Source of the DNA: Mangrovicoccus algicola
GTDB taxonomy: Bacteria; Pseudomonadota; Alphaproteobacteria; Rhodobacterales; Rhodobacteraceae
Assembly (NCBI RefSeq): GCF_014903745.1
Contig: NZ_JACVXA010000001.1
Coordinates: 100,710-164,709, forward strand
Length of the DNA stretch: 64,000 nucleotides
Direction of reading: 5' to 3'
Part shown: piece after piece, positions 1 to 7,586 of the stretch
Layout of the letters: every line of letters starts with the position of its first letter
Position numbering within the stretch: the stretch's first letter is position 1
Translations under genes and position numbers: made by a program
The notes under the pieces: generated by a model
Databases searched by the model: none
Told to the model about the DNA's origin: nothing
What the model saw: only the letters and a program-made list of their open reading frames with translations

Positions 1-170
1 CCGGGATGGCGCGGAAATCCGCCTCCAGCATCGCGCGATAGCCCGCCAGCCCCAGATCGCGGCCGTCATGGCGCACATCCGGGCCGACGAACTGCCCCAG
101 CCGCGCCCAGTCCTGACGGTTCAGGCAGTCGATATATCCACTGTAGAGGGCGCGCATCGCGTCCTGCATC
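1..170 (-). CDS. SnoaL-like / ester cyclase family protein (3' part outside window)
   Basis: Only the first 56 codons lie in the window; the gene runs off the left edge. The ATG is at 168-170 on the minus strand, with a purine-rich stretch just upstream. The visible protein starts [20 protein letters not shown] and continues through a [21 protein letters not shown] stretch. This resembles the first helix and strand of the small alpha+beta-barrel SnoaL/ester-cyclase fold, a family that is mostly of unknown substrate. It is divergent from deoD, with about 150 bp between the two starts. The family call rests on a short fragment and could shift to another NTF2-like subgroup. Confidence 0.55.
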
Positions 171-318
171 CTGCCTGTCTCCCCGCCTCTGCCCCGCCGA
201 GCCTGCACAGGCCGTCGCGGCGCGTCCACCCCCTGCGCGGTTGCGCCGCCGCGCGGCGGGGGGCAGTGTGGCGCCAGGACGGCCCGCCGCCGGGCCGGAA
301 CGAAGCAAGGAGCCCCCC

Positions 319-1023
319 ATGACCATCCATATCGGCGCCAAGCCCGGCGACATCGCCGAGACCGTCCTGATGCCCGGCGATCCGCTGCGGGCGAAATGGG
401 CGGCCGAGACCTTCCTCGACGATCCGGTCTGCGTCAACGAGGTGCGCGGCATGCTGGGCTTCACCGGCACATGGCGCGGCAACCGCGTGACCATCCAGGG
501 ATCGGGCATGGGCATGCCGTCGCTGTCGATCTATGCCAATGAACTGATCCGCGACTACGGGGCGAAGACGCTGATCCGCATCGGCTCCTGCGGCGCGATG
601 CAGGAAAAGGTAGCGCTGCGCGACATCGTCATCGGCATGAGCTGCACCAGCATGTCCACCCCGTCCCGGGGCTTCTTCCGGGAACTGAACTTCGCCCCCT
701 GCGCCGATTACGGCCTGCTGGCCGCCGCCGTCGCCGCGGCCGGGGCGAAGGGCACGCCGACCCATTGCGGCAACATCTACTCGGCCGATGTCTTCTATGA
801 CGAACGCCCCGACCTGAACGAGCAGATGACCCGCCACGGCGTCCTGGCCGTCGAGATGGAGGCGGCCGAGCTTTATACCGTCGCCGCGCGCTTCGGCTGT
901 CGCGCGCTTGCCATCCTGACGGTCAGCGATCACCTGCTGCGCGGCGAGGCCCTGCCCTCCGCCGACCGGCAGTCGAGCTTTGGCGACATGGTCGAGATCG
1001 CGCTCGAATCCGCATTCACGTAA
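319..1023 (+). CDS. deoD: purine nucleoside phosphorylase, DeoD type
   Basis: 234 residues, the usual length for hexameric bacterial PNP. The enzyme splits purine (deoxy)nucleosides with phosphate to give free base and (deoxy)ribose-1-phosphate in the cytoplasm. The N-terminal half carries His4 and the phosphate-binding MPGDPLRAK (residues 18-26, Arg24), then GSGMGMPS and RIGSCGA. The C-terminal half carries [12 protein letters not shown], which binds ribose, and TVSDHL with the catalytic aspartate. Start chosen at 319 because AAGGAG (307-312) lies 6 nt upstream; an in-frame upstream extension has no ribosome binding site and looks non-coding. The aldo/keto reductase follows after 13 nt, so the two are probably co-transcribed. 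Confidence 0.95.
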   Translation: MTIHIGAKPGDIAETVLMPGDPLRAKWAAETFLDDPVCVNEVRGMLGFTGTWRGNRVTIQGSGMGMPSLSIYANELIRDYGAKTLIRIGSCGAMQEKVALRDIVIGMSCTSMSTPSRGFFRELNFAPCADYGLLAAAVAAAGAKGTPTHCGNIYSADVFYDERPDLNEQMTRHGVLAVEMEAAELYTVAARFGCRALAILTVSDHLLRGEALPSADRQSSFGDMVEIALESAFT

Positions 1024-1036
1024 GGGGTACCATCGC

Positions 1037-2020
1037 ATGAAGACACGCAAGCTGGGGGCCAACGGCCCCGAGGTCGGGGCGATCGGACTGGGCTGCATGA
1101 GCTTTGCCGGCTTTTTCGGCGCCGCCGATGACGAGGTGTCGCTGGCCTGTCTCGATGCCGCCGTCGAGGCCGGGATCGACTTCTGGGACACGTCCAACAT
1201 CTATGGCATGGGCCGGTCGGAACGGGTAATCGGGCGCTACCTGGCCGAGCGGAAGCCCAAGGTCGTGCTGGCCACCAAGGTCGGCATCGTCCCCGGCCCG
1301 CCGCGCCGGTTCGACAATGCCGAGGATCACATCCGCGCCGAGCTGGAGGGGTCGCTGACCCGGCTGGGCCGCTCGAAGGTGGAGCTGTACTATATCCACC
1401 GCCGCGAGGCGGAGCGCCCTGTCGAGGAGGTCGCCGAGACCATGGGCAAGCTGATCCAGGAAGGGCTGATCGATGGCTGGGGCCTCAGCGAAATCGCCCC
1501 CGCCACGCTGCGCCGCGCCCATGCGACCGTGCCGGTGACGGCGGTGCAGAACGAGTATTCGCTGTGGAGCCGCCAGCCCGAACTGGGCATGATCCGCGCC
1601 TGCCGCGACCTCGGCGTGGCCTTCGTGCCCTTCTCGCCGCTGGCGCGCGGGATGCTGGGCGAGACCTCGGTCGATCCCGCGAGGATGGAGGCGACTGACT
1701 GGCGCGCCACCAGTCCGCGTTTCGTGGCGCCCAATTACGGCTATAACCTCGCCGCGATCGACGGGTTCCGCGACTTCTGCCGCAGCCGCGGCTGGAGCGT
1801 GTCCGCGGCCGCGCTGGCCTGGGTGCTGGAGAAGGGCGACCACCTGATCCCGATCCCCGGCACGCGCACGGCCGCGCATCTGCAGGAATGGCTGGGGGCC
1901 GACGAGATCGTCTTCACCGATGCGGACCGGGCCGAGATCGACCGGCTGCTGCCGCCGGGCTTCGCCCATGGCGACCGCTATGGCGATGCGCAGACGATCG
2001 GGGTCGAACGCTATTGCTGA
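1037..2020 (+). CDS. aldo/keto reductase
   Basis: 327 residues, a full-length (alpha/beta)8-barrel NADPH-dependent oxidoreductase. The catalytic tetrad is visible: Asp in FWDTSNIYG, Tyr in the same segment, Lys in ATKVG and His in YYIHRR. The C-terminal IPIPGTRTAAHLQE is the usual cofactor-phosphate region. This is the YajO/IolS-like group; the natural substrate cannot be told. Start at 1037 (MKTRKLG) because it leaves 13 nt after deoD and gives the family's normal N-terminus. The neighbouring gene gives no strong hint of pathway. Confidence 0.9.
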   Translation: MKTRKLGANGPEVGAIGLGCMSFAGFFGAADDEVSLACLDAAVEAGIDFWDTSNIYGMGRSERVIGRYLAERKPKVVLATKVGIVPGPPRRFDNAEDHIRAELEGSLTRLGRSKVELYYIHRREAERPVEEVAETMGKLIQEGLIDGWGLSEIAPATLRRAHATVPVTAVQNEYSLWSRQPELGMIRACRDLGVAFVPFSPLARGMLGETSVDPARMEATDWRATSPRFVAPNYGYNLAAIDGFRDFCRSRGWSVSAAALAWVLEKGDHLIPIPGTRTAAHLQEWLGADEIVFTDADRAEIDRLLPPGFAHGDRYGDAQTIGVERYC

Positions 2021-2046
2021 GATCCCGTCAGGCGGGACGGAACGCG

Positions 2047-2066
2047 GCGGGCCGCATCAGGCCCGC
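2047..2066. terminator. hairpin between convergent genes
   Basis: A 7-bp perfect stem (GCGGGCC / GGCCCGC) with a 6-nt loop. It lies between the stop of the aldo/keto reductase (+) and the stop of the 49-residue gene (-). There is no clear T-run on either side, so termination is inferred from position only. Confidence 0.4.
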
Positions 2067-2084
2067 GCGCAGCCGCGGAACCGC

Positions 2085-2234
2085 TCAGGCGGCTTCGGAA
2101 TACTCGACCAGCGCATCGTCCGCCTCGGCGGCGGCGGCGGCGGTGTCCTGCGGCACGAAATAGGACAGCGCATCCTCGTAGATGGCGACGGCTTCGTCTG
2201 CGTCGAACTGGCGGGTCTGGGCAATTGCGGTCAT
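2085..2234 (-). CDS. small acidic hypothetical protein, 49 aa
   Basis: Starts MTAIAQTRQFDADEAVAIYE and ends DDALVEYSEAA. GGAGAGG lies just upstream of the ATG at 2232-2234. The product is acidic, rich in Ala/Asp/Glu, and has no membrane segment, signal peptide or cysteine. I do not recognise a family. The good ribosome binding site and the codon use make it look real. It is convergent with the aldo/keto reductase and lies downstream of the phytase-like gene on the same strand, separated by about 180 bp. Confidence 0.55.
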   Translation of the reverse strand: MTAIAQTRQFDADEAVAIYEDALSYFVPQDTAAAAAEADDALVEYSEAA

Positions 2235-2383
2235 GGAACCTCTCCGGGGCTGGGATGGACAACCTCCCGTTGCCAGACATCTAGGCCCTCGGGGCGCCGA
2301 TGACCTCCCCCAAGATTGCAAGATCGCCATGCATATGCCGCAGCGCAGCAGAAACCTGGTTTCGCTTGTGAAACAGGGCGAAT

Positions 2384-2407
2384 GGGCGGCCCCCGGCGGG
2401 ACCGCCC
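2384..2407 (-). terminator. hairpin after the phytase-like gene
   Basis: GGGCGG-C-CCC and GGG-A-CCGCCC form a 10-bp stem with one mismatch and a CGGC loop, 10 nt past the stop of the phytase-like gene on the minus strand. No T-run follows, so this is a weak call. Confidence 0.4.
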
Positions 2408-2416
2408 GGCGATGGC

Positions 2417-3742
2417 TCATTCCGTGCCGGCCTTCAGGAACTCGGCCACGTCCAGCAGCACCAGCTCGTTATCGTCGCGCGCGACCAGGTCGCGGCCCTT
2501 CGAGAAGGGGAAGTTGTTGTCATTGCCGACGATGATATGGCTGTCATCGACGATATCGACATTCTCGATGGTCACGAAGGGCATCGTATAGACGCCGTCC
2601 TTGCCGCCCTGGCGCGCGACGCCCTCGGGATCGCGGATGTCCAGCAGGTCGATATGGCCCAGTTTCCTCACCGGCTGGCCATCCTCGATCCCCGCCATGT
2701 CGATCAGGTAGACGCGCTTGAACAGGGCGGGTTTCTCGAAGCAATCCGCGCTCTCGCCCTCGGCGCAGGCCAGAGCGGCATCGCCCTGGCCGTTGTCGCG
2801 CTCGATCACCAGGCCGCGGGTCTCGTCGATCATGTTGAAATCGCCGATCGCATGGCCGTCCGCCTCCAGCGGGTAGAGGAAGGACCGCCCCGTCCAGCCG
2901 CGCGCGGCCACGTCGAATTCGACGATGCGCAGCGCCTCGGTGCCGTCGACCGTCTCGTAGCTGCCGCTCTCGGCATCCCAGACCGGGCCTTCCAGCAGGC
3001 CGTAGATCATCGACCCGTCCGGCGCCGCGGCGAATCCCTCGAACCCCTTGGAGCGGTTCAGGTTGGCCCCCGCATCGGGCTTGTCGGGATTGCCCGCGAC
3101 CAGCGCGGGATTGTCGGGCGAGCGGATGGTCACGCCATTGACGGTGGTCTCGAAGATCTCCTCGACCACGCCGGTTTCCGCATCCGCGACGATCACGAAG
3201 GGGCCGAATTCCTCGCCGATGAAGATCTTGCCGTCGATCACCTGGAATCCCTCCAGGTCCAGGTCCGAGCCGGTCAGGTAACGGGTCTCGGTGCCTTCCA
3301 TGGCGATCGGGTACCAGATCACCCGGTCGGGATCCGACAGGAAGGTGGTCTTCTCGACCGCGACCTCGCCGGTGTCCCAGTCGGGCCGGACGACATGGAA
3401 GAACAGCATCGTGTCGGGCGAGGTCTTCTTCGAGCCGAAGCCATTGTCGGTCAGCACGTAGTAGCTGCCATCGCCGATCGCCTGGATGCCGGAGAAGCCC
3501 TGGACGGGCTGACCCGCGAAGGGCAGTTCCGCGCCATCGGTCGGCGCGGCGGTCAGGCGCGGCAGCGACGTGTATTTGCCCGAGACCTGCAGCGCGGCGG
3601 GCGCATCTTCGGGCGCCGGGATCAGCGTCTGCGCGGGCAGGATCGCATGGCCTTCGAGGATCGCCGGAAAGGCATCGTCATCGGCCAGGGCGGGAACGGC
3701 GAGAAACAGGGTCGCAAGCGCGGTGAGGGCGGTGCGGGTCAT
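2417..3742 (-). CDS. secreted esterase-like / phytase-like family protein
   Basis: 441 residues. A signal peptide (MTRTALTALATLFLAVPALA, cut near residue 20) sends it to the periplasm. The mature part begins with the LEGHAILPAQTLIP region and contains GFSGIQAIGDGSYYVLTDNGFGSKKTS, an LEGFQVIDGKIFIGEEFGPFV-like stretch and FEGFAAAPDG. These are blades of the beta-propeller 'phytase-like' domain (PF13449 type). Family members are annotated as esterase-like or phytase-like but few have known substrates, so I do not assign one. AAGGAGT precedes the ATG at a good distance. It is monocistronic by spacing. Confidence 0.85.
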   Translation of the reverse strand: MTRTALTALATLFLAVPALADDDAFPAILEGHAILPAQTLIPAPEDAPAALQVSGKYTSLPRLTAAPTDGAELPFAGQPVQGFSGIQAIGDGSYYVLTDNGFGSKKTSPDTMLFFHVVRPDWDTGEVAVEKTTFLSDPDRVIWYPIAMEGTETRYLTGSDLDLEGFQVIDGKIFIGEEFGPFVIVADAETGVVEEIFETTVNGVTIRSPDNPALVAGNPDKPDAGANLNRSKGFEGFAAAPDGSMIYGLLEGPVWDAESGSYETVDGTEALRIVEFDVAARGWTGRSFLYPLEADGHAIGDFNMIDETRGLVIERDNGQGDAALACAEGESADCFEKPALFKRVYLIDMAGIEDGQPVRKLGHIDLLDIRDPEGVARQGGKDGVYTMPFVTIENVDIVDDSHIIVGNDNNFPFSKGRDLVARDDNELVLLDVAEFLKAGTE

Positions 3743-3850
3743 CGTGAACTCCTTGGGACGCCGCGCGAACGGGCGCGGCCGGCGTCCGCCAGCTAGCGCC
3801 GCGATGCGACACTGCCCTGACAGGAGCTTGAAGCCTTTGCGACAGCGACC

Positions 3851-4066
3851 TCAGCCGCGCCCGCCCGGCATCAGGCAGTGCTCCGGCGCGGTGCCGTCGC
3901 GGCGGCGCGTCTCGGCCCCGCAATTCATGCAGATGAAATAGCGCCCCTCCGCGCTGTCGAGGGTGCGGTTCTCGCGCCAGCGGCAATCCTTCACCGCGCG
4001 GCGCGACCGGAAGGTCACGGCCATCCAGGCCAGCACGCCGATCAGAAGAAGAAGGAAGATGAACAT
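3851..4066 (-). CDS. small membrane-anchored cysteine-motif protein, 71 aa
   Basis: The first 18 residues (MFIFLLLLIGVLAWMAVT) form a transmembrane segment. The basic, cytosolic-looking tail follows with Cys27, an ICMNCGAET motif (two Cys spaced CxxC) and a late Cys in PEHCL. The cysteine spacing suggests metal binding but does not match a family I know. The gene lies about 50 bp downstream of the holin gene on the same strand, so it may be the last gene of the lysis transcript. Function unknown. Confidence 0.65.
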   Translation of the reverse strand: MFIFLLLLIGVLAWMAVTFRSRRAVKDCRWRENRTLDSAEGRYFICMNCGAETRRRDGTAPEHCLMPGGRG

Positions 4067-4116
4067 CGCAAATCCGGCAAGTCAGCTCCGGCGCCCCCGG
4101 CACCGGGATGTCCCGC

Positions 4117-4809
4117 TCAGGTAAGGCGCTGGCGCAGCTCGTCAACGAAGTCCCGCGATGTCGGCCGTTCCGGTGCCGCCTCGGGGGCAGCTGCGGCGGG
4201 GGCCATCACGACGGGCGCCCGCGAGACCGCCTTTTCGGCGGTCTCGGCCGTGCGCCGGATGCTTTCCGATCCGAATTGCAGCATCGCCTGCTTGAACTCG
4301 GTGATCTGCGCATCCTTTTCCTTGGACCCGCGCGAACTGCCGAATTCGAAGGCGAAGGCATCGGACAGCATCTTCAGCAGCGCGCCCGCGATCGTGGTGA
4401 TCAGCGCCAGCGCCCCGGTTTCCGTGATCCGGCCGGTGGCCACGGCGACCAGGCAGGCCAGGAGACCCAGGGTCACCCCGCCCAGCATCCAGTTGCCGCG
4501 CGCCGATCCCCGCGCCTCCTGGCTGCGCCGCGCGCTGGCGCGGTCCTCGATCTCGGCCTTGTATTCCTCGTATTCGATCTGCGCGAGACTCAGCTGAAGC
4601 TGTTCGGCCGCCAGGCTGTCCCCGGCCAGCCGCTCCATGATCTCCTCGGTGCCGGCGGATTTCGGCAGGCCCAGAAGGCCGGTGGCCAGGTCGACGACCT
4701 TCTCGGCCGTCGCCTCGCCCTTTTCGCCGAAAAGCCGCCCGGTCAGCTGCGGTAGATAGCGCTTGGCGATGGAAAAGGCGGTCCAGATGACCGGAGCGGG
4801 AAGCGCCAT
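4117..4809 (-). CDS. holin family protein of the GTA/phage-type lysis pair
   Basis: 230 residues. There is a long N-terminal region with an amphipathic LSLAQIEYEEYKAEIEDRASARR helix. Two adjacent hydrophobic segments follow, WMLGGVTLGLLACLVAVATG (about residues 106-125) and the one starting ALALITTIAGALLKML (about 132-150), then a charged Ala/Pro-rich tail. This layout, directly after an N-acetylmuramidase, fits the holin that Rhodobacterales use to release gene transfer agent particles (rcc00556 of Rhodobacter capsulatus is the model). Its role would be to make inner-membrane pores so that the signal-less endolysin can escape. Start at 4809, 3 nt after the endolysin stop. The holin assignment is by context and topology; sequence similarity to a characterised holin was not tested. 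Confidence 0.75.
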   Translation of the reverse strand: MALPAPVIWTAFSIAKRYLPQLTGRLFGEKGEATAEKVVDLATGLLGLPKSAGTEEIMERLAGDSLAAEQLQLSLAQIEYEEYKAEIEDRASARRSQEARGSARGNWMLGGVTLGLLACLVAVATGRITETGALALITTIAGALLKMLSDAFAFEFGSSRGSKEKDAQITEFKQAMLQFGSESIRRTAETAEKAVSRAPVVMAPAAAAPEAAPERPTSRDFVDELRQRLT

Positions 4810-4812
4810 GGC

Positions 4813-5652
4813 TCAGGCCTCCGTTGCGTGGGCGAGATAGGCATCGCAATCGATGCCCAGGAATTCCAGCGTGGCGCGGTCGGGCTTTCCGGTCGGCGTC
4901 AGCGACGCCTCCCTCTCCTGCAGCTGCAGGATCGCGTTGCGGGTATTCGGGCCCATCCAGCCGTCGATGGCCAGCGTCATCTGCAGGTGCCAGTTCAGCG
5001 CCGCCTGAAGCTCCACCACGTCGCCGCGTTCCAGCGACCAGCCCGCCTCCCCGGCATTGTCATGCTCCAGCGTGGCCTTGCGCACGGCGGTGGCCAGCTT
5101 CACGTCATACTTGTTGCTGCGGTAATCGGCGCCGTTATAGGCGGCGGCGAACTCGGCCCATTTCTCGCCGCGCAGCGCGTCGGCCAGCCCGCGCGCCTCG
5201 ATATAGGCCAGGAAGGCGGCCAGCTGCCGGTCCTCGCCCAGGGCCATGTCGTTGACGAAGCCCTCGACCGTGTCGTGACCGGCTAGGGCATGGTTGAACC
5301 CCATGATCTGGAACTTGCCCCAGGACGCGGAGGACAGCGCCGGCCCGACCTTGTTGCCATCGGCGCGGATCGCCTTGAGCAGCCGGTCATACTCGCCGCG
5401 CCCGCCCTTGTAATGGCTGCGGGACTGCGCATAGGGATGCGAGATGTCGGGATGGCTGCGGTCGTATTTCTCGGCGGTGCGCCGACGGAACTGATGGCCC
5501 TCGAACAGGATCACGGGCAGGTCGGTCCCGGCGATGAACCCCCCCCGCCCGCCCTCGATCCGGGCGATGGCGGTGATGACCGCGACCGGCACCTTCAGCC
5601 GCTCCGCCCCGGCCAGGAGATGCTCGCGCTTGAGATAGGTCACCGGAAACAT
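4813..5652 (-). CDS. holin-associated N-acetylmuramidase (endolysin)
   Basis: 279 residues with no signal peptide. The N-terminal two thirds form an N-acetylmuramidase domain (PF11860/DUF3380 type): the Glu of AIARIEGG near residue 33 is the likely catalytic acid, and SASWGKFQIMG, FVNDMALGEDRQLAAFLAY and FAAAYNGADY are the family's conserved blocks. The C-terminal 70 residues (VVELQAALNW, IDGWMGPNTRNAILQLQ) form a peptidoglycan-binding domain. It cleaves the murein glycan once a holin lets it out. No other phage or GTA structural gene is nearby, which matches R. capsulatus, where the lysis genes (rcc00555/00556) lie apart from the capsid cluster. A CtrA-like box sits 25 bp upstream of the ATG. 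Confidence 0.88.
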   Translation of the reverse strand: MFPVTYLKREHLLAGAERLKVPVAVITAIARIEGGRGGFIAGTDLPVILFEGHQFRRRTAEKYDRSHPDISHPYAQSRSHYKGGRGEYDRLLKAIRADGNKVGPALSSASWGKFQIMGFNHALAGHDTVEGFVNDMALGEDRQLAAFLAYIEARGLADALRGEKWAEFAAAYNGADYRSNKYDVKLATAVRKATLEHDNAGEAGWSLERGDVVELQAALNWHLQMTLAIDGWMGPNTRNAILQLQEREASLTPTGKPDRATLEFLGIDCDAYLAHATEA

Positions 5653-5676
5653 GGGCCGCCCCCCGCCTGATCGAAA

Positions 5677-5692
5677 TTACCACGATCTTAAC
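5677..5692. promoter_or_regulatory. CtrA-like box upstream of the lysis genes
   Basis: TTAC at 5677-5680, a 7-bp spacer, then TTAAC at 5688-5692. The CtrA consensus is TTAA-N7-TTAA(C), so this differs at one base of the left half-site. It lies 25-40 bp upstream of the endolysin start, in a rare A/T-rich patch of a high-GC genome. In R. capsulatus, CtrA is needed for expression of the GTA lysis genes, so the position makes sense. Binding is inferred. Confidence 0.55.
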
Positions 5693-5715
5693 GCAAGGGA
5701 AGCTTTCCAGACAGG

Positions 5716-5743
5716 AAAAACCCCGCGCGCAGGCGCAGGGTTT
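5716..5743 (-). terminator. rho-independent terminator after sdhB
   Basis: On the minus strand AAACCC...GGGTTT flank an inner GCGC/GCGC stem (one C-A mismatch between them), followed by a run of five T. It lies 42 nt after the sdhB stop and ends the sdh transcript before the lysis genes. Confidence 0.8.
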
Positions 5744-5784
5744 CCCATACTTCCGTTCCGGTCGCGGGCTGCGCCGCGGCAAGG

Positions 5785-6564
5785 TCAGACTTGGCGTTCG
5801 ACCATCATCTGCTTGATCGACGCGATCGCCTTGGCCGGGTTCAGCCCCTTCGGGCAGGTCTGGGCGCAGTTCATGATCGTGTGGCAGCGGTACAGCTTGA
5901 ACGGGTCTTCCAGATCGTCCAGGCGCTCGCCCGTGGCCTCGTCGCGGCTGTCGATGATCCAGCGATAGGCATGCAGCAGCGCCGCCGGGCCGAGATAGCG
6001 GTCGCCGTTCCACCAGTAGCTGGGGCAGGAGGTGGAGCAGCTGGCGCACATCACGCATTCATAGAGGCCGTCGAGCTTCTTGCGGTCCTCGATGGACTGC
6101 TTCCATTCCTGCGCGGGGCGGTTGGTCTTGGTTTCCAGCCAGGGCATGATCGAGGCATGCTGCGCGTAGAAATGGGTCAGGTCGGGGATCAGGTCCTTGA
6201 CCACCGGCATGTGCGGCAGCGGATAGATGCGCACATCGCCCTTGATCTCGTCCAGCCCGTAGATGCAGGCCAGCGTGTTGATCCCGTCGATATTCATCGC
6301 GCAGGATCCGCAGATCCCCTCGCGGCAGGACCGGCGGAAGGTCAGGGTCGGGTCGACCTCGTTCTTGATCTTGATCAGCGCGTCCAGGACCATCGGACCG
6401 CATTTGTCCATGTCGAGGAAATAGGTGTCGACCCGCGGATTCTGCCCGTCATCGGGGTTCCAGCGGTAGATCTGGAACTTGCGGACATTGGTCGCGCCCG
6501 CGGGCTTCGGCCACGTCTTGCCCGTGGTGATCTTGGAGTTCTTGGGCAGGGTGAACTGTACCAT
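5785..6564 (-). CDS. sdhB: succinate dehydrogenase iron-sulfur subunit
   Basis: 259 residues. It passes electrons from the FAD of SdhA to ubiquinone in complex II. All three cluster motifs are present: [15 protein letters not shown] with its later Cys for [2Fe-2S], [12 protein letters not shown] for [4Fe-4S], and [12 protein letters not shown] for [3Fe-4S]. The quinone-site [12 protein letters not shown] stretch is intact. ATG at 6562-6564. It is the last gene of the sdh cluster but is separated from sdhA by a sulfotransferase-like gene and a 102-bp gap that could hold a further promoter. Confidence 0.97.
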   Translation of the reverse strand: MVQFTLPKNSKITTGKTWPKPAGATNVRKFQIYRWNPDDGQNPRVDTYFLDMDKCGPMVLDALIKIKNEVDPTLTFRRSCREGICGSCAMNIDGINTLACIYGLDEIKGDVRIYPLPHMPVVKDLIPDLTHFYAQHASIMPWLETKTNRPAQEWKQSIEDRKKLDGLYECVMCASCSTSCPSYWWNGDRYLGPAALLHAYRWIIDSRDEATGERLDDLEDPFKLYRCHTIMNCAQTCPKGLNPAKAIASIKQMMVERQV

Positions 6565-6666
6565 CGTATTTCCCCTATCTGGCTAGGCTCTGGGCGCATT
6601 GGCGAAGTGGTCGGCGGGGCCGCCCGGCGGACCGGGCAGCATCAAAGTATGTCATTCCGGCGCTGA

Positions 6667-7446
6667 TCAACGGAAAACGTCCTGCTGACCGATGACAAGG
6701 GCACGGACCGTCCTTAGGCTCTCGAGTGAGAGATCACTTCGATTGGCTTGAAGCATGAAGTCCAAGGCACCGGGCGACAGGCTCTCATTCTCCCGCTCGG
6801 GCAGTTCCATCGCCGACACGACATCCGACGGGACACCAGCATATCGAAGCAAGCCTGCGCCCGGAAACGGATCCGATTGTGCATCATCTTCAATCGCGTC
6901 GAAACGTATCGGAGCAGTAGTCGCTTCCCTGATCAGGGCAATGTTCACGTCCCAACCATGGTCAAAATTCTGCAGACGGCTCCATTCATCGAAACCGAAA
7001 CGGCACCGCACCTGTTTCACTTCCTGGTTGTATGCGCTTAACAACCAGTTGTCGAAATTGCGGGTGAAAAAGGAAAATCTGCACTCCGCGTCATGAGAAA
7101 CCCGCTCCAGCAAATGGATAAGCTCCGCAGTCCGAGTGAACAGATTACCCGTTTTCGGCGAAAGGCGAAAACCGATCAGATTCTCGTCCGAGACGAGCAT
7201 CCGGCTCTGCCCCCGGCCCCGGGCCTCCCCAATCATCTGATCCACGGCCGTGGCCATGTCTGCCTCTGCCTGTCCGCGATCCTTCCCGGACCAGTACCGA
7301 TTGCAGGCATGTCGCAGCCGCCGTGTCGTCTTGCCCTTCGGGAAAACTCCCAGGAACGGCTCCAAGCGCTCGGAGTTCCGCGCGAGCAGCGTCTGGAAAG
7401 ACGTGGTGCCGGTTTTCTGAAAACCGAGATGCCAATAGATAAGCAC
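6667..7446 (-). CDS. sulfotransferase-like P-loop protein between sdhA and sdhB
   Basis: 259 residues starting with GTG at 7444-7446, with GAGGG about 8 nt upstream. The N-terminus HLGFQKTGTTSFQ is the 5'-phosphosulfate (PAPS) loop of sulfotransferases. FSFFTRNFDNWLLSAYNQEVK matches the position of the 3'-phosphate motif, and the C-terminal LESLRTVRALV helix is as expected. The acceptor is unknown; such proteins often modify cell-surface glycans. Its base composition is visibly lower in G+C than its neighbours, with more A/T third positions, which suggests transfer. It lies in the same direction as the sdh genes, so sdhB transcription from the operon promoter must read through it. Confidence 0.75.
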   Translation of the reverse strand: MLIYWHLGFQKTGTTSFQTLLARNSERLEPFLGVFPKGKTTRRLRHACNRYWSGKDRGQAEADMATAVDQMIGEARGRGQSRMLVSDENLIGFRLSPKTGNLFTRTAELIHLLERVSHDAECRFSFFTRNFDNWLLSAYNQEVKQVRCRFGFDEWSRLQNFDHGWDVNIALIREATTAPIRFDAIEDDAQSDPFPGAGLLRYAGVPSDVVSAMELPERENESLSPGALDFMLQANRSDLSLESLRTVRALVIGQQDVFR

Positions 7447-7586
7447 GTGGTACCCTCAGCTTTCGAAGGCCGCCAGAGATGGCGACCCTGATCGTGTCCC
7501 GTCCGGCCGAAGCGCAACGAGTGACTTGCAAGGCGCACAGACCTCGGCATCCACTCGTCCGCACAGGGCCATCGGACGTCGGCTCA

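Noticed and set aside
3851..5652. Prophage remnant
   Set aside because: No integrase, att repeats, capsid, tail or packaging gene nearby, and base composition is like the chromosome; a dedicated GTA lysis cassette explains it better.
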